Shown here piece by piece: positions 30,436-41,973 of a DNA stretch of 64,000 nucleotides. The position numbers and the translations under genes are program-made. Source of the stretch: CAVVSQ01 sp963848825 (GTDB lineage: Bacteria; Planctomycetota; Planctomycetia; Gemmatales; Gemmataceae); NCBI GenBank assembly GCA_963848825.1, contig CAWKFA010000009.1, forward strand, positions 558,001 through 622,000. Reading direction: 5' to 3'. The notes beneath the pieces were generated by a model. That model saw nothing but the letters and a program-made list of their open reading frames with translations. It was not told the origin of the DNA and searched no databases. Position 1 is the first letter of the stretch; every line of letters begins with the position of its first letter.

Positions 30436-30627
30436 TTGTTAGCTGCAGACCTTTCTCACCTGCCTGCGAGCAGGCAGGGGTCGAGGAACGGGTGATGCAT
30501 GTTCTTGTTAGCTGTAGACCTTGTCTCACCGGCCGGGCGAGCCGGCACGGGGTCGGGGAACGGGTGATGCATGTTCTTGTTAGCTGCAGACCTTGTCTCA
30601 CCGGCCGGGCGAGCCGGCACGGGGTCG
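30436..30627. repeat. Structured tandem repeat, second block, about 2.7 units
   Basis: Units start TTGTTAGCT at 30436, 30505 and 30577. As in the first block, unit 1 carries the CCTGCCTGC/GCAGGCAGG stem and the others the CCGGC/GCCGG stem. The block ends inside a unit at GGGGTCG, where a different gene fragment begins. Confidence 0.85.
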
Positions 30628-30691
30628 TGTACGCTCCCAACTCGATACGGGCGACATCCGCGTAGAGATCATCGCGAGGATGTCCGATCAT
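30628..30691 (-). pseudogene. 5' fragment of an unidentified gene
   Basis: Starts ATGATCGGACATCC (MIGHPRDDLYADVARIELGAY) with its ATG overlapping the stop of the next fragment (ATGA), then runs into the tandem repeat after about 21 codons. Too short to assign. Confidence 0.35.
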
Positions 30692-30890
30692 CGTGCCTCT
30701 GACCCAGGGTGGTGAAACCCAGGATACCACGAGATCAAATCGGCATACATTTCCACAGCCTCACCCGCAATTTCGTGTCCGTGTCCGGCACCTTTGACTT
30801 CCTCAAACGACGCGAGCGTCCAGCCGCCCGGGGCCAACAGTAAATGCGCGTCACGAATGTGCGTGTGACACTGGCCGGGGGTTGCACCAG
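30688..30890 (-). pseudogene. C-terminal fragment of an alpha/beta-hydrolase-like protein
   Basis: HIRDAHLLLAPGGWTLASF and EEVKGAGHGHEIAGEAVEMYADLI resemble the last part of dienelactone-hydrolase/esterase proteins, including a GHGH segment where the catalytic His would be. No N-terminal part is present: directly upstream lies the end of the giant surface protein. Probably a junction left by a rearrangement. Confidence 0.35.
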
Positions 30891-30920
30891 CGGCGCCGCA
30901 TGCGGCGCAGGCCCCAGCGC

Positions 30921-33900
30921 TCACGGCTTACGCCGCACCCCGGCGCCGAGGGTCGTGGCCATCAGATCGTCGCCGCCGTCCACGTCCTCGAATCCCAAAA
31001 TGTGGCCCAGTTCATGTTCAAGCACGGTCAATAGATCCATATGCCCGGCTGCCGGCGACCCAGCCATGGCAAAGTAGGCATGCGAATTTGGAATCGGTTG
31101 GAATGCACTTGCCGCCGGATTATCATACCAGCCAAAGCCGTCGGCGGTGGCATCCAGGGTAATCACTTTGCCGGCGGTGCTCGCCAGGACTCCATGGCCA
31201 ATATTGGCAATTTGAAATTGCACATTGTTGAAAAGAGATGGATTGACGCCTGCCGCCACCCAATTTGCTGTCGCCGCCTGGATGAGGGGGGTGAGTTGGT
31301 CGGTGGATGTCAGGACCTCGCCAACGGGTGCGCCGGTTGGCGTGCCAGTGGCAAGCTGGGGGTCAGCGATGACGATGCCGTTGGAGTAATAGGATGCACC
31401 GCTTAAAAACGTCGCGTTAACAGCATTGATCAAGATTAAACTGAAGTATCCGGTCGTCGCGCCCCCGCCTGCGAAGCCGGTGCCAGTTATGGAAATAGAG
31501 GTCGTGTTGTTCCCGAACACCAGGGCGGAAGTCGGAATAGTTAAAACACCGGATGTGGCCCCAAAGCTGTAGCTCGCCGACGAGGTACTCTCCGCCTGGG
31601 CATATGCCAATGAGGGATAATTGGAGATCACGATGATGGTTAAAGCGTAGGTGCCGCTGACGGGATGTACGACCTGGAAGGCTACGCCTAAGACGGGCAG
31701 GATTGCTTCTTTAATATCGCCAACCGCAGCCCCGTCCGTAATATTTTGTGAGTTGGTCGCATTAACAGCCCAATTCAACTGGACTGTGAAAAACTTATCG
31801 AAATGAATGGAATGGACGTCATATACACTACCAAAGGTTGATACGGGAGTTGCGCCGACAAGAGTAATATTGACCGGAAAATCGGTCATGCCGGCGGGGA
31901 TTGTCACCGTGGCATTGGAAATGCCCCTGAAATCCGTACCTGCCCTGGCGACGGTGCTCGCGCCTCTATACGCAAGCCTGCCATCGTGGGTACTATAATT
32001 CACGCTGACGGGCTGAGTCAAAGCCTGGGCCAGGTGGATCGTGAATAGGTAGTTAGCCGTGCTACCCAGGGACGGCTCAAACTCCGAACCTTGCGTATTG
32101 ATAATGGATACGTCGGTCACATCGGCATAAACATTCATCACCGTCGAGGCAGAAATTCCGCCGACCGCCGCTGAAATCGTCGTAGTGCCGACTGCCCAAG
32201 TTCTAGCCAGGCCATTGGCGTTGATAGTGGCCACTGCCGGAGTGGACGACACCCAGGTGACGAGCGGGTTGGGCAGGTTGCGCGTCGTGCCATCGCTGAA
32301 TGTGCCCGTGGCGGTGAATTGCTGGGTCTGGCCCGTGACCACGCTCGGGTTGGCCGGCGTTACGGCGATCGACTCCAGCGCCGCCGCTGTCACCGTCAAC
32401 GTCGTGGAGCCACTGACGGCGCCAAGCGTCGCGGAAATCGTGCACGGAGCAGCCTGGAAGGTACTGGCCAAGCCGCTGGTATTGATGGTGGCGATGCCCG
32501 GCCGGTCCGACGCCCAGGCTGCCTGACTGGTGAGATTTCGCGTCGCGCCGTCAGTGTAAATGCCGGTAGCGGTGAATTGCTGGGTCAGGCCCTTGGCCAC
32601 GCTCGCATTGGCCGGCGTTACCGCGATCGACTGCAACACTGCCGCCGTCACCGTCAGCACCGTCGAACCGGAAATCGTGCCGAGCGTCGCCGAGATCGTT
32701 GAGGTGCCGACCGCGACCCCGGTCGCCAGGCCTTTCGTGCTAATAATGACGACGGCGGTAGTGGCTGACACCCAGGCAACCTGACTGGTGAGATTTCGCG
32801 TTGTGCCGTCACTATAAGTACCTGTCGCCGTGAATTGTTGAGTCAAGCCGTTAGCCAGACTCGGAGTGACGGGCTTTACCGCCATCGACTGCAACACTGG
32901 CGCGGGCGTCGTCACCGTCAGTACGGTAGCCCCATGAATGGCACCCAGCGTCGCCGTGATCGTCGAGGTGCCGTCCGCCTTGGCACTGGCCAGGCCGATG
33001 GTGTTGATGGTGGCAACGGCTGGCTTGGCTGACACCCAGGTGACTTGATTGGTAAGATTTTGCGTCGTGCTGTCGCTATAGATGCCGGTGGCGGTGAATT
33101 GTTGGGTCAAGCCGGTGGCGACACTTGGGTTGGCAGGCGTTACGGTGATCGACTGCAAAACCGCCGCTGTCGCCGTCACGGTTAGTACCGTGGATCCATG
33201 AACCGCACCCAGCGTCGCGGAAATGGTCGCGGTGCCGAGTGCCAGAGTACTGGCCATGTTTTTCTGCTTGGTGTTGAAGTCGGCGACAGTCGGCGTCACC
33301 GACACCCAGGCTACCTGACTGGTGAGGTTTTGCGTTGTGCCGTCACTGTAAGTGCCGGTGGCGGTGAACTGCTGGCTAAGGCCCTTGGCCACGCTCGGAT
33401 TTGATGGCGTCACCGCGATCGATTGCAATACTCCCGCCGTCACCGTCAGTACTGTCGAACCGGAGACAGAGCCTAGCGTCGCTGAAATTGTCGAGGTGCC
33501 GACCGCCAGTGCGCTGGCCAGGCCGCTTGTGCTGATGGTAGAGACGGCTGGCGTGGCCGACACCCAGGTGACCTGGTTGGCGATGTTTTGGGTTGTGCCG
33601 TCACTGTAAGTGCCGGTGGCAGTGAACTGCTGACTAAGGCCCTTGGCCACGCTCGGATTTGACGGCGTTACCGCGATGGATTGCAACACTCCCGCCGTCA
33701 CCGTCAGTAGGGTTGAGCCGGAGACAGAGCCTAGCGTCGCTGAAATTGTTGAGGTGCCGACCGCCAGTGCGCTGGCCAGGCCGCTTGTGCTGATGGTAGA
33801 GACGGCTGGCGTGGCCGACACCCAGGTGACCTGGTTGGCGATGTTTTGGGTTGTGCCGTCACTGTAAGTGCCGGTGGCGGTGAACTGCTGGCTAAGGCCC

Positions 33901-36900
33901 TTGGCCACGCTCGGATTCGCCGGCGTCACCGCGATGGATTGCAACACTGCCGCCGTCACAGTGAGTAGGGTCGAGCCGGATATGGTGCCCAGTGTCGCGG
34001 AAATTGTCGAGGTGCCGATTGCCAGTGCACTGGCCAGGCCGCTTGCGCTGATGGTAGTGACGGCTGGCGTGGCCGACGCCCAGGTGACCTGGTTGGCGAT
34101 GTTTTGGGTTGTGCCGTCACTGTAAGTGCCGGTGGCAGTGAACTGCTGACTAAGGCCCTTGGCCACGCTCGGATTCGCCGGCGTTAGCGCGATGGATTGC
34201 AATACTCCCGCCGTCACGGTCAGTACCGTCGAACCGGAGACCGTGCCTAACGTCGCTGAAATCGTCGAAGTGCCAACCGCCAGTGCGCTGGCCAGGCCGC
34301 TTGTGCTGATGGTAGAGACGGCTGGCGTGGCCGACACCCAGGTGACCTGGTTGGCGATATTTTGGGTTGTGCCGTCACTGTAGGTGCCGGTGGCAGTGAA
34401 CTGCTGGCTAAGGCCCTTGGCCACGCTCGGATTCGCCGGCGTTACCGCGATCGATTGCAACACTCCCGCCGTCACCGTCAGTACCGTCGAACCGGAGACA
34501 GTGCCTAACGTCGCTGAAATCGTCGAAGTGCCAACCGCCAGTGCACTGGCCAGGCCGCTCGTGCTGATGGTAGAGACGGCTGGCGTGGCCGACACCCAGG
34601 TGACCTGGTTGGCGAGATTTTGGGTTGTGCCGTCACTGTAGGTGCCGGTGGCAGTGAACTGCTGGCTAAGGCCCTTGGCCACGCTCGGATTTGATGGCGT
34701 CACCGCGATGGATTGCAACACTCCCGCCGTCACCGTGAGTACCGTAGACCCGGAATAGCCCAAGTGTCGCTGAAATTGTCGACGTGCCGATTGCCAGTGC
34801 GCTGGCCAGGCCGCTTGTGCTGATGGTAGAGACGGCTGGCGTGGCCGACGCCCAGGTGACCTGGTTGGCGAGATTTTGGGTTGTGCCGTCACTGTAGGTG
34901 CCGGTGGCAGTGAACTGCTGGGTAAGTCCCTTGGCCACGCTCGGATTTGATGGCGTCACCGCGATGGATTGCAACACTGCCGCCGCCACCGTGAGTACCG
35001 TAGAACCGGAGACTAGAGCACCAAGCGTCGCTGAAATTGTCGAGGTGCCGACTGCCAGTGCGCTGGCCAGGCCGCTTGTGCTGATGGTAGAGACGGCTGG
35101 CGTGGCCGACACCCAGGTGACCTGGTTGGCGATATTTTGGGTTGTGCCGTCACTGTAAGTGCCGGTGGCAGTGAACTGCTGGGTAAGGCCCTTGGCCACG
35201 CTCGGATTCGACGGCGTCACCGCGATGGATTGCAACACTGCCGCCGCCACCGTCAGTACCGTCGAACCGGAGACAGAGCCTAACGTCGCGGAAATTGTCG
35301 AGGTGCCAACTGCCAGTGCGCTGGCCAGGCCGCTTGTGCTGATGGTAGAGACGGCTGGCGTGGCCGACACCCAGGTGACCTGGTTGGCGATATTTTGGGT
35401 GGTGCCGTCACTGTAGGTGCCGGTGGCGGTGAACTGCTGGCTAAGACCCTTGGCCACGCTCGGATTTGATGGCGTTAGCGCGATCGAGGTCAGGTGAACC
35501 GTCTGCTGAACGACAAGGAGATTCAGGCGGATGGGATTGCTGTTCGGGTTGAAGCTTTCCTGAAAGGTTACGTTGCCGGACTGTGCGAAACCGTTGTGCG
35601 TGGCGAAATCGCCGGTTTCGGAGGCGAAATCGATGACGTCAGGGATCAGGTCGTTGAGAGCTGGATGGTAACCGCTAATGAGGCTGACGCTGATGTTGCC
35701 GTCCAGGTTGGCAGCGCCGGCGACTGTCATCTGGTCGTAGTTGCTTCCCGGTCCAGCCGTACCGCCCAGCTTGACGGCGAAGGTGCCAGTGGCGGTCTGC
35801 GTAAAGTTGCCTGTGATGACGATTTTGCCCGCGGCCAGGGAGCCCGCGTTCACTCCCGGACGGACGATTCCGGAGTTGGTGAGGATGGCGATTTGTCCCG
35901 TGCCCTGGATCGTGTGGCCGGCGCCGTTGGTCAGGACCTGGCCGCCGGTGCTGCCGTAGATCCGGTTGGCGGTGGTGTTGCTCATCGTCAGTGTGCCCGC
36001 ACCGTTTAGCGTAACGTCACCGATAAGCTGGATGTCGGTAAAGTTGCCGGCCGAGCTGAGTGCGATCGTGCCGTTGTTGGTGATCGTATTTTGGAGCATG
36101 GTGGTCGAGTTGTTCTGGGCGGTGACGGTGCTACCGGCGCTGATGGTTGCGTTGTTTAGCGTGCCGCCGCCACTGAACATGGTGCCGCCGAGAGCGGTCG
36201 TAAGTGTGCCGGAGTTAATATTGCCGCCACTCAGATCAACGACGGAGCCGGCGCCGGTCGAGATGATCAGGCCGCCGGAGTTGTTGACGGCCGTGCTCAC
36301 GTGCAACCGGCCGCCGCCGGTGGCCTCGAGGGTGCCGCCTGGTGTTTTTCGCGCTGGAGGGGTTGATCGTCAACGTGTTCGATAGGTTGGCGTCGATGGG
36401 CGCCTGGTTGACCAGTGCGAGGTTGTTGACGCCGATTTGGCCTGCGCCCTGAATGGTGTTGTCGACGTTGGTCAGCACATCGCTTGCGCTGTTATTTAGG
36501 CTATAGATCCGATTGGCGGTGGTGTTCGACATGGTGAGAGTGCCGCCGCCGGTCAGGCTGACGGCCCCGTTGATCTCGATGTCCGTGAAGTTGCCCGCCG
36601 AGTTCTGGGCGATGGTGCCCTTGTTGGTGATGGATCCTACGAGCACGGTGGTCGTATTGTTCAGGAGCGTGAGCGTGCTGCCGGTGCCGATGGTGATGTT
36701 ACTGAGCGTCGCCGAGCCGTTGTTTTCGATGACGCCCGGAGTGGCGGTATGGAGCGTATTCGTCGTTAGCGTGCCGCCGTTGATGGTGGCGCCGTTCAAA
36801 TTGACGACGGAGCCAGCATCCGTCGCGACGAGGACGCCGGCAGCGCTGTTGTTGAAAGTCGCCTGGAGATTCAGCGTGCCGCCCGCGGTGGCTTCGAGCG

Positions 36901-39900
36901 TGGCCGAGTTGGTGACTGGGGTCGTGGTGCCGATCAACAGGGTATTGGAAACATTAGCGTTGATTATCCCCTTGTTATTGAGGGCGAGGCTCGCGCCGGC
37001 GCCGATCTGGCCCGCCCCCTGGATCGTATTGGCGGTATCGTTGACGAGCGTGCCGGTGCCGTAAATGCGGTTGGCGGTGGTATTGGACATGGTGATCGAG
37101 CCGCCGCCCGTGTGAGTAACCGTGCCGCTGATAATCAAGTCGGTTGAGTTGCCGCCGGACGCCATCTGCAGGGTGCCGTTATTGGTGAGCGTCCCCTGGA
37201 GCGTTGTCGTCGAATTGTTTTCCACCGTGGCCGTGCTGCCGGAGCTGATGGTGACGCTGTTCAGCGTGCTGTTGCCGACGTAGAGCGTGCCGCCGCTCGA
37301 GGTCGTGAGCGTGCCGCCCGTTGTTGTGCTGCCACTGAGGTCGGCGACGGAACCGGCGCCGGTTGACAGGATCGTGGCGCCGGCGTTGGAAACGGTGGCC
37401 GCGACGCGAAGCTGGCCGCCGGCGGTTGCTTCGATGGTGGCGGCGTTGCTCACGCCGCCACCGGCATTGATCGTCAACGTATTGGACTGATTGGCGTCGA
37501 TCGTCGCCTGGTTGACCAGGGTCAGGTTGTTGACGCCGATCTGCCCCGCCCCCTGAATGGTGTTGTCAACATTGGTGAGCACGTCGCTCGAGCTGTTATT
37601 GAGGCTGAGAATGCGATTGGCAGCGGTATTGGACATCGTCAGAGCGCCGCCGCCGCCAAGACTGACGGCCCCATTGATATCGATGTCGGTGCGGTTGCCG
37701 GCCGAGTTTTGCGCAATCGTGCCTCTTGTTGGTGATCGTTCCCATGAGCACGGTGGTCGTATTGTTCAGGAGCGTGAGGGTGCTGCCGGTGCTGATGGTG
37801 ACGCCATTCACCGTCGCCGTGCCGTTGTTTTCGATGACCCCGGCGGTGACCGTATTGAGCGTGTTGGTCGTCAGCGTGCCGCCGTTGACGGTGATGCCGC
37901 CCAGGGCAATGAAGGAGTTAAGGTCGGTCGCCACGATGAGACCGGTGCCCGTGTTGTTGACGGTCGAGGGTAGGCCGAGTGTGCCCTCCCGCGGTGGCTT
38001 GCAGCGTTCCGGAGTTGGTGGCGGGCGAGGACAGGCTAATCGTTAAGGAATTGGTGGCGTTGGCGTTGATTGTCCCCTTGTTATTGAGGACGAGGCTCGT
38101 GCCGGCACCGATCTGGCCTGCCCCCTGGATCGTGTTGTTCGTGTTGTTGATGAGCGTGCCGGTGCCGTAAATGCGGTTGGCGGTTTTATTGGACATGGTG
38201 ATCGAGCCGCCGCCCGTGTGAGTAACCGTACCGCTGATAATCACGTCGGTCGAGTTGCCGCCGGACGCCATCTGCAGGGTGCCGTTGTTGGTGAGCGTCC
38301 CCTGGAGCGTTGTGGTCGAGTTGTTTTCCACCGTGGCCGTGCTGCCGGTGCTGATGGTGACGCTGCTCAGGGTGCTGTTGCCGACGTAGAGCGTGCCGCC
38401 GCTGGAGGTCGTGAGCGTGCCGCCCGTCGTCGTGCTGCCACTGAGGTCGGCGACGGAGCCGGCGCCGGTCGACAGGATCGTGGCGCCGGCGTTGGCGACG
38501 GTGGCCGCGACTCGAAGCTGGCCGCCGGCGGTCGCTTCGATGGTGGCGACGTTGCTCACGCCGCCCCCGGCATTGATTGTCAACGTATTGGACTGATTGG
38601 CGTCGATGGTCGCCTGGTTGACCAAGGTGAGGTTGTTGACGCCGATCTGGCCCGCCCCCTGAATGGTGTTGTCGACGTTGGTCAGCACATCGCTGGCGGC
38701 GTTATTTAGGCTATAGATCCGATTGGCGGCGGTGTTCGACATCGTAAGGGTGCCGCCGCCGGTCAGGCTGACAGCCCCGTCGATCTTGACGTCGGTCGTG
38801 TTGCCGCCCGATTGTAAGGCGAGAGTGCCCTGGTTTGTGAGTATGCCTCGAAGCGTTGTGCCCAAGTTATTTTCAACAGTGGCCGTGCTGCCGGCGCTGA
38901 TGGTGACGCCGGTCAGCGTGCTGTTGCCGACGTAGAGTATGCCGCCGCTGGAGGTCGTAAGCGTGCCGCCCGTCGTCGTGCTGCCATTCAGGTCGGCGAC
39001 GGAACCCGCCGCGCTTGACAGGATGGCCCCGCCGGCGTTGGCGACGCCTGCCGCGACGCGCACTGGCCGCCGGCGGTAGCTTCGATGGTGCCGGTGTTGC
39101 TCACGCCGCCACCGGCATTGATTGTTAACGTACTGGACAGGTTGGCGTCGATGGTTGCCTGGTTGACCAGTGCGAGGTTGTTGACGCCGATCTGGCCCGC
39201 CCCCTGAATGGTGTTGTCGACGTTGGTCAGCACATCGCTGGCAAGATTATTGAGACTGAGAACTCGATTGGCGGCGGTGTTGGACATGGTGAGAGTGCCG
39301 CCGCCGGCCAGGCTGACGGCCCCCTTGATCTCGATGTCAGTGACGTTGCCCGCCGAGTTCTGGGTGATGGCGCCCTTGTTGGTGATGGACCCCAGGAGCA
39401 CGGTGGTCGTATTGTTCAGGAGCGTGAGGGTGCTGCCGGTGCCGACGGTGACGCCACTGAGCGTCGCCGAGCCGTTGTTTTCGATAACGCCCGGAGTGGC
39501 CGTATGGAGCGTATTCGTCGTTAGTGTGCCGCCATTGATGGTGGCGCCGTTCAAGTTGACGATGGAGCCAGTGTCCGTCGCGACGAGGACGCCCGCAGCG
39601 CTGTTGTTGAAAGTCGCCTGGAGATTTAGCGTGCCGCCCGCGGTAGCTTCGAGCGTGGCCGAGTTGGTGACTGGCGTCGTGGTGCCGATCAACAGGCTAT
39701 TGGAAACATTGGCGTTGATCGTTCCCTTGTTGTTGAGGGTCAGGGTCTGGCCGATGCCGATCTGGCCTGCCCCCTGGATCGTGTTGGTGGTATCGTTGAC
39801 GAGCGTGCCGGTGCCGTAAATGCGGTTGGCGGTGGTATTGGACATGGTGATCGAGCCGCCGCCCGTGTTGGTGAATGTGCCGCTGATGACCAGGTCGGTG

Positions 39901-40460
39901 AGGTTGCCGGCGGAATTGATGGCGAACGTGCCAGTGTTGTTAAAAGTGCCCTGTACGGTGACGCCCGAATTATTGGGGACGGTGACGGCGCCCGTATTGG
40001 TCCAGCTACCGGCGCCGCTGCTGGTCAGAGTGCCGCCAGACCAGGTGGTGGCTCCCGCCAATGTCTCTGTGCCGGCGGCCGCCAATGACCCCGCGCTGAG
40101 GGAGATGGACCCGTTGAGGGTTGAGGCGGCGTCGAGCGTAAGCGTGCCTCCGCTAATGGCCAGGCCAGAGGCCGCGGACAGGGTCAGCGTATTGATATCG
40201 ACGACGGTGTTGAAGCTGGGCGTGGTGCCGTTGTTGATGACAACGTCGGAGCCGGTCGTCGGCGCCGTCGGCTGACCCCAATTTTCGGACGCGGTCCAGA
40301 CGCCGCCGTTTATACCCTGCCAAATGAACGTAGTCGGCACGATGCGGTCTTCGAGACGTTCAAGCACAAGCTTGACGCTGTTATTGCGTAGGGCGCGTGC
40401 CGACCATTTGCCACGCCGCGCAAGGCGTATGGTTTGTTTGGCGAACCAGGGGAAAAGCAA
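30921..40460 (-). CDS. Giant secreted planctomycetal surface protein: beta-helix repeats, 13 BIG2 domains, Calx-beta-like and HExxH domains; several frameshifts
   Basis: About 3,180 residues once joined. The N-terminus has the planctomycete export motif LVLERLEDRIVP, then FIWQGINGGVWTASENW and long repeats (TNKGTIAQNSAGNFTDIEI, TMSNTTANRIY, NTIQGAGQIG) like autotransporter beta-helices. Next are 13 BIG2 Ig-like units of 86 residues, then a Calx-beta-like domain (VSVNYSTHDGRLAY, GTDFRG) and an end with HELGHILGFEDVD, a zinc-protease-type motif. Frame breaks lie near 39063, 37925, 37625, 36335 and 34755. I chose the TTG at 40460 because a perfect AGGAGG lies six bases upstream; an ATG at 40505 has no such site. 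Confidence 0.8.
32130..35495 (-). repeat. 258-bp tandem repeat encoding 13 BIG2 units
   Basis: Each unit encodes VLQSIAVTPSNPSVAKGLSQ, then FTATGTYSDGTTQN, WVSATPAVSTIS, and GTSTISATLG. Units in the upstream half are almost identical at DNA level; the last four (32130 to about 33100) have diverged in sequence, so amplification was recent at the N-terminal side. The phase of 258 bp also produces open frames on the opposite strand that are not genes. Confidence 0.9.
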
Positions 40461-40863
40461 GATAAACCTCCTAACAAATGGGCTTCGGGGCACCATTTGT
40501 ACCAAATGACAATGCCGGCAAACGTCTCAAATTACCTATATTCACGGAAATTTGGAAGAAGTACTGTATCGCAGTGACTTGACAAAGTCCAATCCATGTT
40601 TCTGGCGGCGCGGGAAGGCCCTTCTCAGCTACCCGGCAAGCCGAGGTTCGGGGACGCCGTCCTTAGGGCCACGGCCACTTCGTTGCATCATTTCACTCAT
40701 TTCACTGCAATGCCAGTGGGTATGAAACTGTGCAACGACACGTTGGCGGCCCGGTAGCCTTGCTCTTTGCTGTCGTGGTTGTCCTGGAGACTCATTTCCT
40801 TCGTCCCCGTTAACTGCTAAAAAAAAGGGACGGCACCTACCTCGGTTTGCAAAGTGAGCTTCC
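40461..40863. other. Intergenic region between the surface protein and trpS
   Basis: About 400 bases. It contains the Shine-Dalgarno of the surface protein (CCTCCT on the plus strand, 40467-40472). I see no convincing gene, RNA or terminator in the rest; an A-run (AAAAAAAAGGGACGG) lies near 40818-40834. Confidence 0.5.
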
Positions 40864-41877
40864 ATGACCGCGCCAAAACGGATTCTTTCGGGCGTTCAGC
40901 CATCCGGAAAGTTGCACCTGGGCAATTACTTTGGGGCTGTCAAGCAGCATATCGACATGCAGAGTCAGGGGCAGTGCTTTTTCTTCATCGCCAATTACCA
41001 TGCGCTGACGACCGTGCAGGAGGCGAGCCGGGAGGCGAAGCGGAAGCCGGCGGAGGTGCTGGCCGAGAATACTCGCGATGTCGCGCTGGATTATCTGGCC
41101 CTCGGCCTGGACCCGAACGTCGCCACCTTCTTTCGCCAGTCGGACGTTCCCGAGGTCACCGAGCTGGCGTGGATATTGGCCACGGTCACCAACATGGGGC
41201 TGCTCGAACGGGCCGTCTCTTTCAAGGACAAGCTGGACAAGGGCATCGAGGCCACCGTTGGCCTCTTCACGTACCCGGTGCTGATGGCGGCGGACATTCT
41301 CATCTATCGTTCCAACCTGGTTCCGGTCGGCAAGGACCAGGTGCAGCATCTGGAGATGACTTGCGACATGGCCGTCAAGTTCAACCGGGCCTTCGCCGAG
41401 GTTTTTCCCGAACCGGCGGCCTATGTTCCCAAGCAGGAGAACCGGGCCAAGGTGCCCGGCACGGACGGGCAAAAGATGAGCAAGTCGTATGGCAATACGA
41501 TCGATATTTTCGCGGAGGGCAAGCCGCTCGAGAAAACGGTCATGAGCATCAAGACGAACAGCACGCCCATGGGCCAGGCGCTCGACCCCGATACCTGCAC
41601 GGTTTACGCGCTTTATAGCCTGTTCGCGACGGACGAGGAGAAAACGGCCCTGGCGGCGGACTATCGCGCCGGCACCATCGGCTACGGCGGGGCCAAGAAG
41701 CTGCTCAAGGCGAAGATCGACGCCTATTTTGGGCCCTATCGCGACAAACGCCGGGAGCTGGCGAAAAACCCGTCCGTCGTGGAAGACATACTGAAGGCCG
41801 GTGCCCAGAAAGCGCGGGCGGAGGCGCTGAAGACGATGGAGCTGGTGCGGGCGGCGACGGGACTAGCAGCCCGTTGA
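40864..41877 (+). CDS. trpS: Tryptophanyl-tRNA synthetase
   Basis: An intact 337-residue class I synthetase that charges tRNA-Trp. The HIGH-type motif is PSGKLHLGNYFG near the start and the KMSKS loop is DGQKMSKSYGN near residue 205. PVGKDQVQHLE and the YPVLMAADIL segment are typical of TrpRS. The last four codons and the stop (LAAR-stop) are supplied by a palindromic element that begins at 41864, so the native C-terminus has been replaced or only slightly altered. Confidence 0.96.
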   Translation: MTAPKRILSGVQPSGKLHLGNYFGAVKQHIDMQSQGQCFFFIANYHALTTVQEASREAKRKPAEVLAENTRDVALDYLALGLDPNVATFFRQSDVPEVTELAWILATVTNMGLLERAVSFKDKLDKGIEATVGLFTYPVLMAADILIYRSNLVPVGKDQVQHLEMTCDMAVKFNRAFAEVFPEPAAYVPKQENRAKVPGTDGQKMSKSYGNTIDIFAEGKPLEKTVMSIKTNSTPMGQALDPDTCTVYALYSLFATDEEKTALAADYRAGTIGYGGAKKLLKAKIDAYFGPYRDKRRELAKNPSVVEDILKAGAQKARAEALKTMELVRAATGLAAR

Positions 41878-41964
41878 AAAAGGTCAGACCCCTTCTACCC
41901 TCAAGAAACGTTGAAAACTCTGTTCGCTTCAAGGGGGTCTGACCCCTTTTTCAACGGGCTGCTA
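41864..41964. mobile_element. Palindromic MITE-like element, copy 1
   Basis: About 101 bases bounded by TAGCAGCCCGTTGAAAAA and its reverse complement, ending GGGCTGCTA. The centre contains TTGAAAACTCTGTTCGCTTC and GGGGGTCTGACCCC. The terminal TA could be the target of a Tc1/mariner- or IS630-type transposase. No transposase is encoded. The fold and T-run could end transcription of both trpS and the opposite recD2 gene. Confidence 0.75.
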
Positions 41965-41973
41965 AGTTGAAGA

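Noticed and set aside
32185..35420. Chain of plus-strand open frames of about 85 codons (MPVAVNCWLRPLATLG type)
   Set aside because: They are antisense shadows of the 258-bp BIG2 repeat on the minus strand and repeat with the same period.
40629..40865. Minus-strand 78-codon frame between the surface protein and trpS
   Set aside because: Low-complexity composition, no family features, overlaps the trpS start on the other strand.
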